64,000 nucleotides of DNA, taken from assembly GCF_036370855.1 (NCBI RefSeq), contig NC_088098.1:34227981-34291980 (forward strand), written 5' to 3'. The notes under the pieces were generated by a model. That model saw only the letters and a list, made by a program, of their open reading frames with translations, had not been told where the DNA came from and did not search any database. The DNA comes from Dromaius novaehollandiae (lineage: Eukaryota; Chordata; Aves; Casuariiformes; Dromaiidae). Below, piece by piece: positions 37,966 to 49,789 of the stretch (position 1 is its first letter; each line of letters starts with the position of its first letter). A program made the position numbers and the translations under genes.

Positions 37966-39079
37966 CGAAGGTGGAAAGAACATTTGATAATGTGGACCTC
38001 TATACCTGTGGTTTGCAGGTATACAACACAGTGAGAATGTCCTTCTAGTACATGTTTTGGCAAATGACTTCTACCTGCAATCAATGTGTGCAGCTGATTT
38101 TCAGTCTTAGAGAGTCAGGTTTGGAAGCAAATGTTTCTCATCATTTTTTCACTGTAGACAATATTCCAGAGGTTACAGACAACTTGGAATGGTTTAAAGA
38201 ATAGTCTTTTGAAATACAGACATGAAAATGAAGTTCTATTTACCTATGCTTTGTGGCAGACACTCCTCTCAGCTCTGGGGTATATTGTTGGTAGTAAAAC
38301 CATATGAACTTTCATGGGATGTGTCTGCAAAATGCTCACACATTGACTTTACATGCATGAATATTCTACATGGCATGGCGATCCTTTCATTATCCAGTAT
38401 TCAAAACATTTTGTTAGAAGAAAAATGGGAAAATAAATGTCTGAGAGGAATAAGCAGATGTTTGCTGTTAAAGATCAGCATGTTATACAATCAAGTTTAC
38501 AACAACTGCTTTTGAATGTAAACTAACTTTTGACCAGTGTTTTCCAATGTACTGTGAAATCTGCATGTCATTTGGTTTGTCATTTACAAGTAAACACCCA
38601 CTGGAGTGCTTTATAGTTTGTAAAATATAAAAAGGGCTTTGTTCATGAGAGACTACTTTGATTTACCGTAAGATGAAAACCTATGTGCCAGAAGCTTTTT
38701 GTTTCTCTTAATCAGAGCTGAGCAAACTTTTCTTCAGCTTGACCACTCTGATCTCATTGCCTAAACATACTAGCAAATAGCTAACAATTGTTGTGTCTTT
38801 TTTTACTCCTTTAACATAGCTTTCCTTCCCTCTGGACAGAGCAGATGTTGGAGCCTGCCTTCAGCAGCCAGGAAAGCCCTCTTTATCTCCTGACAGGCCT
38901 ACAGTACTTGAACCCACAAAAACAACAGTAATAAGGAAGCTTTAAAAATAAACAGATGAAATGGGCGCATCTTCTTGTTCTCGGTGCTGCCATGCCAGAC
39001 AGTAATGCTTAGTTACTGGGTAGAGTCAGCAACTGTGGCTATAAAAAGTAACGTTGCAAAGGTGGAAAAACCCCCACAA

Positions 39080-39141
39080 TCACTGACAAAAAGGTAGAGC
39101 TGCTATGCCTTCACTGACAAAAAGGTAGAGCTGCTATGCCT
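39080..39141. repeat. Perfect 31-bp tandem duplication
   Basis: The unit starts TCACTGACAAAAAGGTAGAG and ends CTGCTATGCCT. Two identical copies abut at 39110/39111, implying recent origin or recent homogenisation, because unrelated flanks carry no trace of further copies beyond three bases. Confidence 0.97.
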
Positions 39142-39289
39142 TCAAAATTAGATCATTACTTTTAACAGAAGCACTGCTGCCATTATTAAGTTTTTCAAAC
39201 TCATCATGACTCTGGGCAAGGAAAATGGCTTCTGCATCTGCTACTCACTAGCAGCAAGAAATCAGACCATTTGTACATACAGACAACAG

Positions 39290-39333
39290 TTTCTTTCTTC
39301 CTTCTTTTTTTTCTTTCTTTTTTTTTTTTTTTT
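39290..39333. repeat. Pure pyrimidine tract ending in poly-T
   Basis: The 44 nt are only C and T, the last sixteen being T. This may be slippage-prone or a decayed retroposon tail read from the minus strand. Confidence 0.85.
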
Positions 39334-41506
39334 GAGGATGGAGAGGTAAAAAGTCTGATTACAAAAATAGTTTAAAAGAAATCAGATTGATTTGAACATG
39401 AACCAAGGATCTGCAATTACTGGTTTCTCAAAATGTTCCCTGCCTTGTTCTAAAACAGGTTTGAACCTTTCCTAAACAGCCATTTCCCTGGTTCCCACTC
39501 CACAGCCATTCGCACAGCATTGCTTTGTTACTCTTGCAAACACACTCCCTCCTGTCCATGACCCTGCTTCTCCCATGCCTTAATTACACAGCCTAAGCAG
39601 GATGGGGTTGCATCGGCTTTGAAGTTTAAAAGATTTTAGTAGAATTTGATCTCAATTATTTCCTCCTATAAAGAAAATTAAGAAAAAGTTGATAAACCAA
39701 AGTATTTATCTTCTCGTCACTGGGGATGGAGGTGGTTCAAAGACGAGCAAAGACAATCTTGCCCACTGTATCTAACCTATCAGCACGACACTTCAAGAGT
39801 GCTCTCTCCGTTGTATGTCTGCCTTTCTTTCCAGGCAAGGCTACTTGGAGATCTCTGACTTCTTTCTGCACTTTTCTAGTTCAGAAACATATCTCTCCTT
39901 AGCTGGTAGCATGCAATGGCACAATCTCAAAATGGTGGCAGAGAATCAACATTAAGTCTCTTTCTTATCCAACACCCATGGAGGCAGCAGAGTGTGGAAT
40001 CTCCTCTACAGCTTCTGTGTCTAAGAAATTACTCATTTATTTTTGAACTGCCTTATTCTGAAACACTCTTGTCTGAGAAGAGTAGGTTACAGTAGACCCT
40101 GGGTCCTGCTCAGTCTATTATAGAGCAAAACAATCAAGAATGAAGTCTTGATAAAGCTGCCTTCATGCTTTTGGTTAGTTACTAGTTGTTAAATTGGCCA
40201 CAGCTGGGCCAGGTGGCCTTTCAGAAGGAAAGAGCTGACAGGACCTGGATCAAGTGGGAAGGAAGAATGACCAATAAAAGTCCTAGTATTTTCTCAATTT
40301 GTGACTGAACAATTGGTAAAGATTGGGAGGGGTGGGGAAGAGATGGAAGAAAAACATTATGTGCAAAGCTTTCTCCTCCAGAGAGAAGCCCTTTCCTCCC
40401 AGATTTTAGCAAAGCTGCTTCTTATATGATATCCCTTTGGATTTGAGTTTTAAAAGTGGGATAAAAATAAAGTTCTTTATGTTCTGTGAAAAAAATCACT
40501 GAAAGAGTGGTGTAGGAGGAAGGAAAGCTAAGCCCTTTTCCCTAACCATCCATGTGTTTATCATATGCACATGTGAGCAGAGAGAGACTTCTCACCCTAG
40601 AGGAAGAACTAAATTACAGGAGACATTCCCAGGGACTTGAAGAAAATTTGGAGCTTCTGCTCTTTCTTTTTGAGGAGCTGTATTCTTAGGAATCCTCAGA
40701 CAAACACAAACAGGGTGGCAAAAGCAGCATTATCTGCAGGAACAATAGCTGGGTTTAAAACGCGGTTTATGTGTGGCTCAGCAGGAATTTGTTTTGGAAC
40801 ACTCCCTGAGAACCTGCTCGGACTTTCAGCATCAGGCAACATCAGGCAGTTCTGGTCCATGACTGAGTATGTGAACAAAGCTAGACTTCTAAGATGGTCA
40901 TTTTCAGGTATTTGTCTGTTCAACAAGATCCCCCAATGCCAGCAAGGTGATGTCGGGGTGAACATTGTTAACTTGTTATGGCCAGCCAGAGATAGATATC
41001 TCCCTTTACTTCTGATCCTCAGCAACAAATGCTCCCCTCCTGCACGTACACATCTGAGATGAGACCTAGTTAGCTGCCTGAAAGTAGGAGAATGCAAGGC
41101 AGCTTTTCTGCACTAGAGCAGAAACTCAATCCTAGGACCAGCTGTCTCTGGCTTCTTGAGTGCCCAGAAGATCTACAGTAGCTAGCCTACTGACCAGGAA
41201 GCTATCCAAATGCAGCAAACATAAACTCCTCATCACTTATGGTTTCAAAAGGTAGTTTCATTCACATGGGGCAAAAAGCCTGAACCACTTCTTTCAGCTG
41301 AGGTGCCTACAACCTGTCTTTGGAAGAACTGATCAGTGCTTCCTTCTTATAAAACATGGTGCCTGCCTGAACTGCAATGGTTCAGTAATTGGGAGAGCAG
41401 CCCAGAATGTGGGCCACTTGGCTTTTCTTTTCCTCTTTGCTAGATGAGCTTAAACCTATGATTTCCAAAAACATTTGCAGCTGTCCTTCCTCATTATTAT
41501 AAAATT

Positions 41507-41571
41507 TGGTGGTTAAAGCATTCACCTGTGAGGTTAGAGATATGTATGTGAACCTGGGTCATGATACAAGG
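41507..41571 (+). repeat. tRNA-like SINE head (relic)
   Basis: TGGTGGTTAAAGCATTCACC followed by GTGAACCTGGGTCATG resembles the A box and B box of tRNA-derived SINEs seen in sauropsids. It does not fold into a credible tRNA and the tail is not recognisable. Confidence 0.3.
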
Positions 41572-42817
41572 AATTCAAGACACAATGATGTAGAAACAGG
41601 GTCTAAAAGTATGTGTGAATGGCTGACTGGGTCCTTTCCTGGGAAGAGACAATCCCAGAGTTTGCTTTCCTTTTCTAATATTGGTTCTCCTTTTTAGGTG
41701 AACCACTCATTGGAGAAACAACATAAGGACTTCTTAGAAAAGGTACTGGAGCCTAGTTCTGCCCATTCCCAGCCACTGAGCCATAGACACCTGCTCCACC
41801 CTGAAAGCAATAAACATCTATTGCAGAGTGCTGAACTCTGCACTATGCATGACTACAAGTCTCAGAACTGGATGCTTGCTGGTGAAATCCATAAAAACAA
41901 TGTAAGTGCTTTCTGAAGCACTTCTGAGTTATCTGCAGATCAGTAAAGCATCTCCCTTCATCTTTCTGATGTTCTGAGGTATTCTGAGTTTTAAGCTCAG
42001 GAAGCTTATCCAGAGTGCCAGGGGTCCTACTCTGTTAGGAAGCTCCTTGACTCTTGGGTGCCAAGTGTCATATTCCCTTTACAGATCTTGTCCTAAATCT
42101 GTTATGCATCTAGTCTTTAACCCCAACCATAGGTGCTTAGTTAACTCCTTTTCCAGCAACTGAAAGCAAATGTCTTGTTGTCCTGTAGATCCCTGTGCCC
42201 GCAACTGTTTGTGTAATACCTGTATAGCATGGAGCAGCCACAGGCACCTGTTCCACGTGCTGTGACATCTCAGGATCTAAGAGCACAAAGCAGCCATGAA
42301 GCCGTATCTGATGACAATATCTTGACTGCTTTGCCAGTGCCAACAAGAGGGCATCAAAATGTTGTGGGAGATTTAAACCTGTAGGAATAAGGTGACACAC
42401 AAGTTTGAAGCTGACACCAGTTCTTATAGGACTGGTGTGTTTACCCAGTCCCTTGAAAAATCCATCCAAATAATCTGAGAGCTAAAAATGATTGTTTCTG
42501 AGCACTTCCATAGCCGCAGAACAATTTTAGCATCTTGTTAATTGCATATTTTGCAGGAACATTTGCTTTTGGCTTAGGAAAAGACCACAGGATGCATTGT
42601 TTGTTGTTGTATCGAAGTTGTAATGCTGGAAGCCCTGCTGTCCTGGATACTGTGCGTCAGAAGAGAGATGCTTCTCAAAACAGTGTTCAGTCAAACTCTT
42701 CCTGCTATCTGGTATATGGGTATCTTTATGTCTGCTGTCCCATAGGATGTCACAGGCTTTAAGAATTTGCTTATTCAGGGCCCAAACAGACACACCTATG
42801 CGACTGTGATATGGTTG

Positions 42818-42935
42818 TTGTCCCCATTTTGCTGATGGGCCTTTACTAAATCCCTTGCCCAAGGTCACATGTCCAAGTTTGCATCAGAGCAGAGAACTGA
42901 ACCCAGTGCTCTTCATTTCAGTGTCATGACCATAG
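42818..42935 (-). mobile_element. MIR SINE relic
   Basis: TCCCCATTTTGCTGATGGGC, CCCTTGCCCAAGGTCACATG, CAGAGCAGAGAACTGAACCC and AGTGCTCTTCATTTCAGTG reproduce in order the reverse complement of MIR (CCCCATTTTACAGATG, CTTGCCCAAGGTCACACAG, GATTCGAACCCAG, GTGCTCTTAACCA). This is the clearest MIR copy in the window. Confidence 0.75.
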
Positions 42936-43679
42936 TTCAGTCTGTTCTTATTACAATTTCAGGGGGTGGCAAAGTCAACAGATGCAACATGATATTGCTT
43001 GGTTGCGTTGTAATGGCCTCAGTTTAAAACATTAACTCCTATGGTGGCTTTTCCTTCATTCAAGGGAAAAGGTGAGTTAGAAACCTGTGCTGCTATTTTA
43101 GCAAGCTTTTTTAGAACAATAAGGGAAAGCGGTTAGATGTTTTTAAAAAAATCATAAAGATGAGACCCATCTGGTGAAATTTCATGTGCACCCTTACCTT
43201 CTGGCTGTGATGGATCTCTCAGAACTAGTAAATATAATATAACCCTGCTGGATCTGGACCCATGGTTGTAAAGGGTGCCTTATAGCATTATTGCTTAACA
43301 AGTATTTGGTTTCTGTGGTCTTGTAAAATCTACACAAGGATATGGAAAGAAACCTTTAACTTCAGGAATTCTGTTTTTCAGGTATTAAGGTATTTAAATA
43401 ATTTCCTATTTTTTCCTAATTATAAGAAAAGGATGTTCTGAGTGGGGACTGAAAATGGATAGAAACCCTACTTACTACTCCAGAGAATTAAAAGAGGCCA
43501 GGTTACTGGGCAGTCAGATCTACTTTGCAATTTTGGCTTGACTGATTTAACTTGAAAAAAATAATGCACAGAAATACAAACCTGAACTTCTTCTCCTGAG
43601 GTTTCCTGCCCTGATCTGTTGCTTAAAGAGACAATTCCCATTTTCCATCTCTCTCAAAACAAATTAGGCCCACATGGCA

Positions 43680-44010
43680 GCATGACTTAGTGATTAAGTA
43701 GTAATTACCTTGAATATTTATGCGGGATTCCAGTAAATAAGCTTCGGGTGAGTCAATGGAAGGATTTTTATACACTTGCACAGTTTAGTCCCTAATTCTT
43801 GCTTAAAAATATCACCAAGGTTCTCCTGAACTGCCTTCTGTTTGGCTTGAATTTCATTAAGATTTTAATGTTACCTGCATTATTGTTCTTATTGCAAATG
43901 ATGATTTTATACAATCAATGTTTTAATAACTCTGCTATTTGCATCTGTTATGACTGAATTTTATTTGAGAGCTGTATGCTTTATCTTGGTAGGTTTAAAT
44001 GTGGATGTTA
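43680..44010. promoter_or_regulatory. Candidate conserved non-coding element
   Basis: This is AT-rich, non-repetitive sequence with several homeodomain-like cores (for example GTAATTACC near 43701) and ATTTGCAT-like octamer strings (TATTTGCATC near 43937). The character resembles deeply conserved enhancers, but conservation cannot be tested from one sequence; part may be an old repeat. Confidence 0.2.
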
Positions 44011-44884
44011 AATCAGAGAATAAGACTTGAATTAAAAAAAGAGTAAATCAGAATTAAAAAAAATAAGATATTGGCTTTGTAGCACCCTCCACGTTAAGAC
44101 AAACAGAGTATGCCTTTCTATTTTTTTGTTCACGTCAGTCTTCCTGTCACAATAGTTCTTTGTTTATTTTTGTTTTTTCTGCAGAAGGAGAAAAATGAGA
44201 TTTGTGTCTTCTAAATACATTTTTGGTGCCTCTTCAAAGAATAAAAATTTGTAAATGTTTTCAGACTACTTGGCTTTTTTATTGATTGTAATTTTTTCTT
44301 TTCTATCTCAGCTCCACCAATATATCAACCAAATGTTTGTGATGACTACTTTCCACCACAGATGATAAAAAGCACCATTGTGATTTGGCTTGTGACCCTC
44401 TCTTGTAACTGTGAAGTGCAGAAAAAATCTTCCCTGTTTTTATGCAGAGAAAAAATTGTTTCTTTGATTTTTTTGCCCAATATGTAACTGCTACATACTT
44501 GTTAATCAAATAGGTATGTCTGCTCTGCACCTGGCTTTCTAAGCAGCTCTCTAGATCTGTGATAGTGTACTGCTAAATTATTGATCCTGAACTTCTTTTT
44601 CTGAAGTGAAGTCTTTCCGTGTTCCTTCAGTTTGGTTTATGTGGCAAAGCTTGTACACAATGCATCTAGGACTAGGTGCCACATGGCAAGTGCTTTCTAG
44701 TTTATCTATGCTGAGGTCTCTGCTTTTGAATTCATGCCTGTTAGCGTTTAATATGAGAAACGGGGATTTCATGTGCTTGATTGCAACAGCAGAAGCCTAA
44801 ACTGGCTACCTTCAGAAACCAAAGGCGTGTGGTCCAGCTCTTCCCTATGCGTGGCAAGTGTTCAAGGCAACTATCTTTGACTAG

Positions 44885-45115
44885 TTTTTTTTAATTTTAT
44901 TTTTTAACCTGTTTCCTCTATTTTCTCTCTCAGTTTCCTTCATTTTCTCACATCTGCTTTTCCCTTCTCTATCCTTGCTTTCTTATGTTCCTTTAATGTA
45001 TGTCCTTATGTTCCTTTAATGTCTCTTACTTTCTCCTTTCTTCCTTGCCCCTTTCAGGCACATTCTCTCTCCCTTTCTCTCCTCTTTCTCTTTCCTTCCT
45101 GTTGTTTGTTGCCAT
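44885..45115. repeat. Pyrimidine-rich stretch with a 23-bp tandem duplication
   Basis: The plus strand is strongly enriched in C and T, with CTCTCTCCCTTTCTCTCCTC-like runs. Inside it CTTATGTTCCTTTAATGT occurs at 44982-44999 and again at 45005-45022. Confidence 0.75.
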
Positions 45116-45261
45116 CCTCTAAGCCTGCCTTGTTCTGGTTTTTGTACCCCACACCTACTCCCCTATCCTGCTTTGCTGCTGAAGTTGGCAGTAGATTTCT
45201 AAATGTCAGGCAGCCCAGCCAAAATAGCAGCTAAAGATGGGCTTTTTTAAAAAAAAAAACA

Positions 45262-45620
45262 ACTGGACTAGTAATAATTGCAGTTTGTCGCACATTCTCA
45301 GTGGGAAATGTTTTGTGAGTAAATCTCAGTCAATCATAATCTAGCACTGGAATAAGCACCTTGTTTAGTCTAGGGGTGCTAAATAAATTCGCCGTACATC
45401 TTTGCTTTCAAGCTGTATTTGAGCCTTGTTGTGTAATTGCCATTTACATGCCAGAGGGATTGCGTAGGGGTGCTACCCAGATCAAAGTTTCATTCATCTG
45501 GGCTTGGGTGTATTAGCTGTAATTAGTAATGTAATTTTAGGAGACAATGCCACATTTGTATGATGAACTGAAACTGCAGCAGCACTTCAGCAGAAAAGCA
45601 ATGTTGATGCAGGCTGTTTC
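45262..45620. promoter_or_regulatory. Candidate conserved non-coding element with a TCF/LEF-like site
   Basis: This is complex, non-repetitive sequence carrying AGATCAAAG at 45479-45487 (TCF/LEF-like) and TAATTA at 45520-45525 (homeodomain-like). It lies about 16 kb beyond the 3' end of WIF1, a gene of the Wnt pathway. Enhancer function is inference only. Confidence 0.25.
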
Positions 45621-46180
45621 TCCCCTTGCAGCAGAGACTAATTGCAGTGGGAGGCATTTATATTATACACACAAGAAAACTGACATATTTCCAAACTAGT
45701 GTGAAATACTAACTTAAACTTAGGTATTTTAATTCTCACTAGGCAGAAAGAAACCACTGAAAGGAGAGGATTTTTGCTTTGTGTGCTGAGCAGGGAAATG
45801 AGAGGTAAGTAGCCACCACTCAGAGTGAAAGGTAGTAGCATTTGGGGTGGTATTTAAGGTTGCTGCTTGTCCTCTCCTTGACTCATTGATGCTCTTCCCT
45901 TTTCATGTACAGTTCTGTTTGGCCTCTTCTTTCTGAGGGGAAAAAAATCCCCAAACCATTGGCCCTTGATTTCACCTGTCCCTTTTTAAAATGAAATAAA
46001 AGTGTTATACTTTGGTAGGCAAATTTTTGCCCTCCTATCTCATCCTGATCCTCTCTCCATCCATTTCCCTCCCTTTCCTGCTCTGTGACCCAGTGTCCAG
46101 CAGGGAGGTGGCAAAAGATCCTGGGGAAATGCTGTGGTCCCAAGGGTTATGGTCATTGCAAAGTGTGCTTGTGTGCGAAG

Positions 46181-46198
46181 CCTGTCATCAATGACAGG
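46181..46198. promoter_or_regulatory. Perfect inverted repeat with TALE-homeodomain half-sites
   Basis: CCTGTCAT and ATGACAGG form perfect 8-bp arms around a 2-nt spacer. Each arm contains TGACAG, the core bound by MEIS, PREP and TGIF proteins. An 18-nt palindrome by chance in 64 kb is not very improbable. Confidence 0.3.
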
Positions 46199-46604
46199 TG
46201 AGATTATGACTACTGCAGAGCAATGGCAAATTGTGCCTTAAATTTACAGCGGTGCCTCAAAATGCAAAGACATCCACAGAAGTCTTTTGGACACACATGT
46301 CCAAAGGGCTGAATTTTCTCAAATTCCAAGTGTCTTCAGATATGGATAGGGAGCAAAAGTTTCGGTTTGAGCACTATCGGTCCTACTTACGCATCCCAGT
46401 TGAATGGGCTGTGTTGTCTCTTTAAAAAACAAAACAGAGGTCTGAGCAAATCATGCCTGTCACACTTCTCAGACATAAACACTGGATAATATTTCATCTG
46501 TTGTCTCAAGCCTATCTTCAGACAATATGCAGAATGAGCACATACACATTAGGTACAATTCATACCTGTCTGTGATCTTACGTGTCTCCCTTCATTGGAG
46601 GCCA

Positions 46605-46945
46605 TCATAGGATCACAGAATAAAGCAGGCTGGAAGGGACCTCTGGAGATCGCCTGGTCCAAAGCCCTGCTCAGAGCAGGGCCAGCATGAAAGTTACATC
46701 AGGCTGCCCAGTGCTGTGTCCAGGCAAGCTGTGAGTATCTCCAAGGGTGGAGAAACCACAGCCTCTCCGGGCTCCTGGTCCAGTGTTTGAACACTGGCAT
46801 GGTAAATTCTTTTTTTTCTTTCATTTTACTGAGCTGGAATAGCCTTTGCTGCCACTTATGTCCGTTGCCTTTCATGGTATCACTGTGCACCTCCTGGAGG
46901 AGTCTGGCTCCATCTTCTCTGTACCTTCCCTCTAGAGGAGCAATA
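46605..46945 (-). mobile_element. CR1 LINE 3' fragment
   Basis: The block starts ATAGGATCACAGAATAAAGC, a decayed copy of the CR1 terminal octamer repeat, then GGCTGGAAGGGACCTCTGGA, TCAGAGCAGGGCCAGCATGA, AGCTGTGAGTATCTCCAAGG and TCTGGCTCCATCTTCTCTGT. This is the reverse complement of the avian CR1 3' end in the correct order. An insertion of T-rich sequence near 46808-46825 and many substitutions mark it as old. The 5' side is truncated. Confidence 0.88.
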
Positions 46946-47279
46946 TTTCTCAAGTAGTTTCTTTCACCTAGGCACTGTTGTTGTTTTGTCCTCTCTCCAG
47001 GTCAGGGGGTCTTACGCATGTTGAGCAAAACTGATATTATTTGGTCTTAAACATGGCTTTTTGTTTTTCTCTCAGCTTGTATTTTGTAAGGAACTGCAGA
47101 GCTGCAGTCCTGTAGAGAACAATGTGCATCTTGAACCTTACATGAATCAATGGTTTTGCTACTGAGCTCTCCTGAAAGAGAGGATATAAATGCTCTGAAA
47201 CACTCCTGAAAATAGGATTTTTCCAAAGGCACAGAGGAATCAGGGACGAAACCTTTTGAATCATAACCTGTGGATCAGC

Positions 47280-47790
47280 ACAGACAAATTAACACATAAT
47301 TAATAACAATGTTCTATTTCCCCCTTTAAATTCTGTTGTTTTAATTAATTCTCCAGAATTACACTCAGTTGTCTAAATTTAAGATAAAGATGAAAATATG
47401 TTGGATTGATGTTCTTCAGTGAAGCTGGAATAAAATACGGAAAATAGAACAGGAACTGAAGAAAAATGATCTTTTTTAAAAAAATCTTCTTCCTTATGCA
47501 AAAATGTTGCAATTTATTACCTTTTGTACAGAGATTTATTATTATACCAATGTGAAACTAATTAATTTAATTACAGTAGCATTTTAATTTGCTTATTGTT
47601 TTGGAATTTATATTTCCAGCTGTAGGTTTTCAATTTGAAAGTTTGACGTTTGGCTTCTTTTTAATGTATTGTATCACACGATTGTCACTTAGTAAGGTTT
47701 ACTACTCAATTATACATGTTTTCCTTTCACAAACGCTCGCTGGTGGAAGAGGTATTTATGTAACCAAGGCAATTTGGAGCTAACTTGGGG
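47280..47790. promoter_or_regulatory. Candidate conserved non-coding element, homeodomain-motif rich
   Basis: TTAATTAATT at 47341-47350 and TAATTAATTTAATTA at 47559-47573 head a cluster of TAAT cores in otherwise non-repetitive AT-rich DNA. No repeat family is recognisable. This is the strongest enhancer-like stretch in the intergenic region by eye, but that remains an impression. Confidence 0.25.
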
Positions 47791-48047
47791 CCTGCAGTAA
47801 AATGTTCAGCCAAATGGTTTTGATAGTAAAAAGGAAACTTTTTTATTTTTTTTATTTTTTAAATGGGGAGATCACAATGGTGGCTGAGAAATCTTTGTTG
47901 TTCCCTTTTCTCCCATCAGTAACACTCATATCCAGGCTGAATAAATCCTTCAGCGGCATTCTTTGCTCGTGGCCGTTTGATGTAGTTCCAGCAACTTCAA
48001 ACACAGGAGCCATCCAAACTGCTTAAAGTCGAAAAGGCTGAAATTCC

Positions 48048-49020
48048 ACTGTCATGGGAGACCCGGGCGGCCGCAGGGCGGCCTGACAGTCGCTTGCGGC
48101 ACGGAAGACACTCACAGACAGGGTGAGAGGCTTCCTGAATCCTTCTGCTCTTCAGCTCTGCCATGTGGCAGTCCTATCAGTGTCTTTCATAGCTCTTATT
48201 TTATTAATCTGCTCCAAACGACCAAGCCAAACTCCCCACCAGCATGAACTGCTGTGCAAAGAGGAAAGTAATGAGGGTGAAAGCGCAGTGGCAAAGAAAC
48301 ACATGGGGCTACAAAGAGGTTAGGGTTGCTGGGGAGTCCAGCACGGTCATGCCAGGGTGCTAAGGATGGTGCTTCTGCAGCATTTATCTTCCCAGCTACC
48401 CCATACGTGTTGGGAGCGTGGTGGCACTGACCGCCTGTACATCGCAGGGTAGCTGATGGCAGGAATGAGAGCGATACATGTGACACCTGACTGTGGTGAA
48501 AGTAGCAGCAATGTTAAAATCAAGGCCTCTGCTTACAATGCCATGCTAGTGGATGCAACTGGAGGAAGCAGCCTGGTAAAGGCAGAGTGGGAGGAGGTCC
48601 CAGGAGGGGCACACTCACGCTGCTGCGCTCAGGAGACTCCTCTCACGTGGTGAGCTGGAGACCTATGGTTACTGTGAGCTTTGCTGTAGCTTCGGAGTTG
48701 GTTCCTTTTGTAGCTAATCCCAGAAGTTTGGTAGCCCAGTGACTTTGAATGGGACGCTCTACCCCTTTGGCAGTGGTGACAGAGAAGCGGGCAGGTGGAT
48801 GGTGTGCACAGGGCCAGTGGGGGAGGCAAGCAGCCCAGTGGCTGGGAGCTCCTTTGCTGGACAGAAGGTGACGTGTTTCCCTCCATACAGCTTCGGCCAT
48901 TCACGAGAGCAGCATCTCCTCCCGCCGCAGGAGGCCCGGGGGAGCCCAGCTCTGCAGGCAGCCACACGCTCTGGCCGTAACACCGCCGCCCCTCTCCAAG
49001 CGCTAACCTGGCTACAGCAC
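48048..49020. other. GC-rich patches
   Basis: A small CpG cluster at about 48058-48105 contains a GCGGCCGC site, and a second GC-rich patch spans about 48870-49005. Open frames on both strands (up to 158 codons) look like composition effects and carry no known domain. Confidence 0.35.
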
Positions 49021-49789
49021 ATCTGACGTTCCCATGACCAAGGCTTTTTCGCTGTTGGTTATATAGGTGAAAAGCTGGGCTTAGCCTAGGTGTAAAACTG
49101 TTCATGGTTATAATAAATAACTAATTCTCCAGTTCCCAAACTGCCGGGGCAGTCCAGAGCAGGATAAATAGATTAGCGCGTGTTGTCCCTGCCACTAGCC
49201 ATGACTGGTCTCCTGACAGCAGCGGCTCTTGCTCTCAGCTCCCGTTCCCAGCTCCTGGGATGCTCCCAGCAAGTCTTCCTTTAACAGCTGTCTCCTTCTG
49301 CCTACTGAGCTCACTTTCCTTCAGCCTGTGGCTTTCTCCTTGGCTTGGTCGGTCCCCATTGATTTCAGAATGTGGCTTTCCTTTTTGGTTCATTTCTGAG
49401 CTTATATGCAGACAAATTGACTGGATGCTGGATGAGGATACTTCCTGAATAGAGTGGGTTGGAGTTTGCAACAAAATGGCTCTTGTAGGACATGCTGATT
49501 TGTCAAACACAACTTTTTTTTCCCCCCTAAGAACATATTTTTTCTTATAAAACTATCAGAAGGAAGCATTTCTTGGAACCCAGAAGACAAAAAGCAGAAC
49601 CTCCCCGAAGAGTTGAGAATTTGAGGATGAGTGTGAACAGTGTCATGTTTTTTTTTGCTTTTCATCCCAGATTGTCTTTCTTCATTCTTCATGCCTGCAT
49701 GGTGGGATCAAGCGAAGTGTAGGAGGTTTGCTACTGCTCCTGCTGAACCGTGGTGTGGATAGATTTTGTCCTCCACAGATAGCATTGTC

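Larger units (their letters stand above)
38000..42815. other. Intergenic DNA, no gene recognised
   Basis: The stretch has a perfect 31-bp tandem duplication, a pyrimidine tract and a tRNA-like SINE head (annotated separately). The segment 40637-41097 is open on both strands for 130-140 codons but resembles no family. An acceptor-like tract before 41698 is followed by a short open segment and GT, without further support. Confidence 0.5.

Noticed and set aside
40637-41097. Open frames of 141 (+) and 133 (-) codons over the same DNA
   Set aside because: Neither resembles a known family, there is no splice or promoter context, and double-strand openness of this size is expected by chance in 64 kb.
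41698-41741. Exon-like segment after TCTCCTTTTTAG with GT following
   Set aside because: No second exon in compatible phase and no protein similarity. It sits next to a SINE-like head, so chance or repeat-derived splice signals are likelier.
48629-49105. 158-codon minus-strand open frame
   Set aside because: GC-rich composition effect with open frames in other phases on both strands; no recognisable domain.
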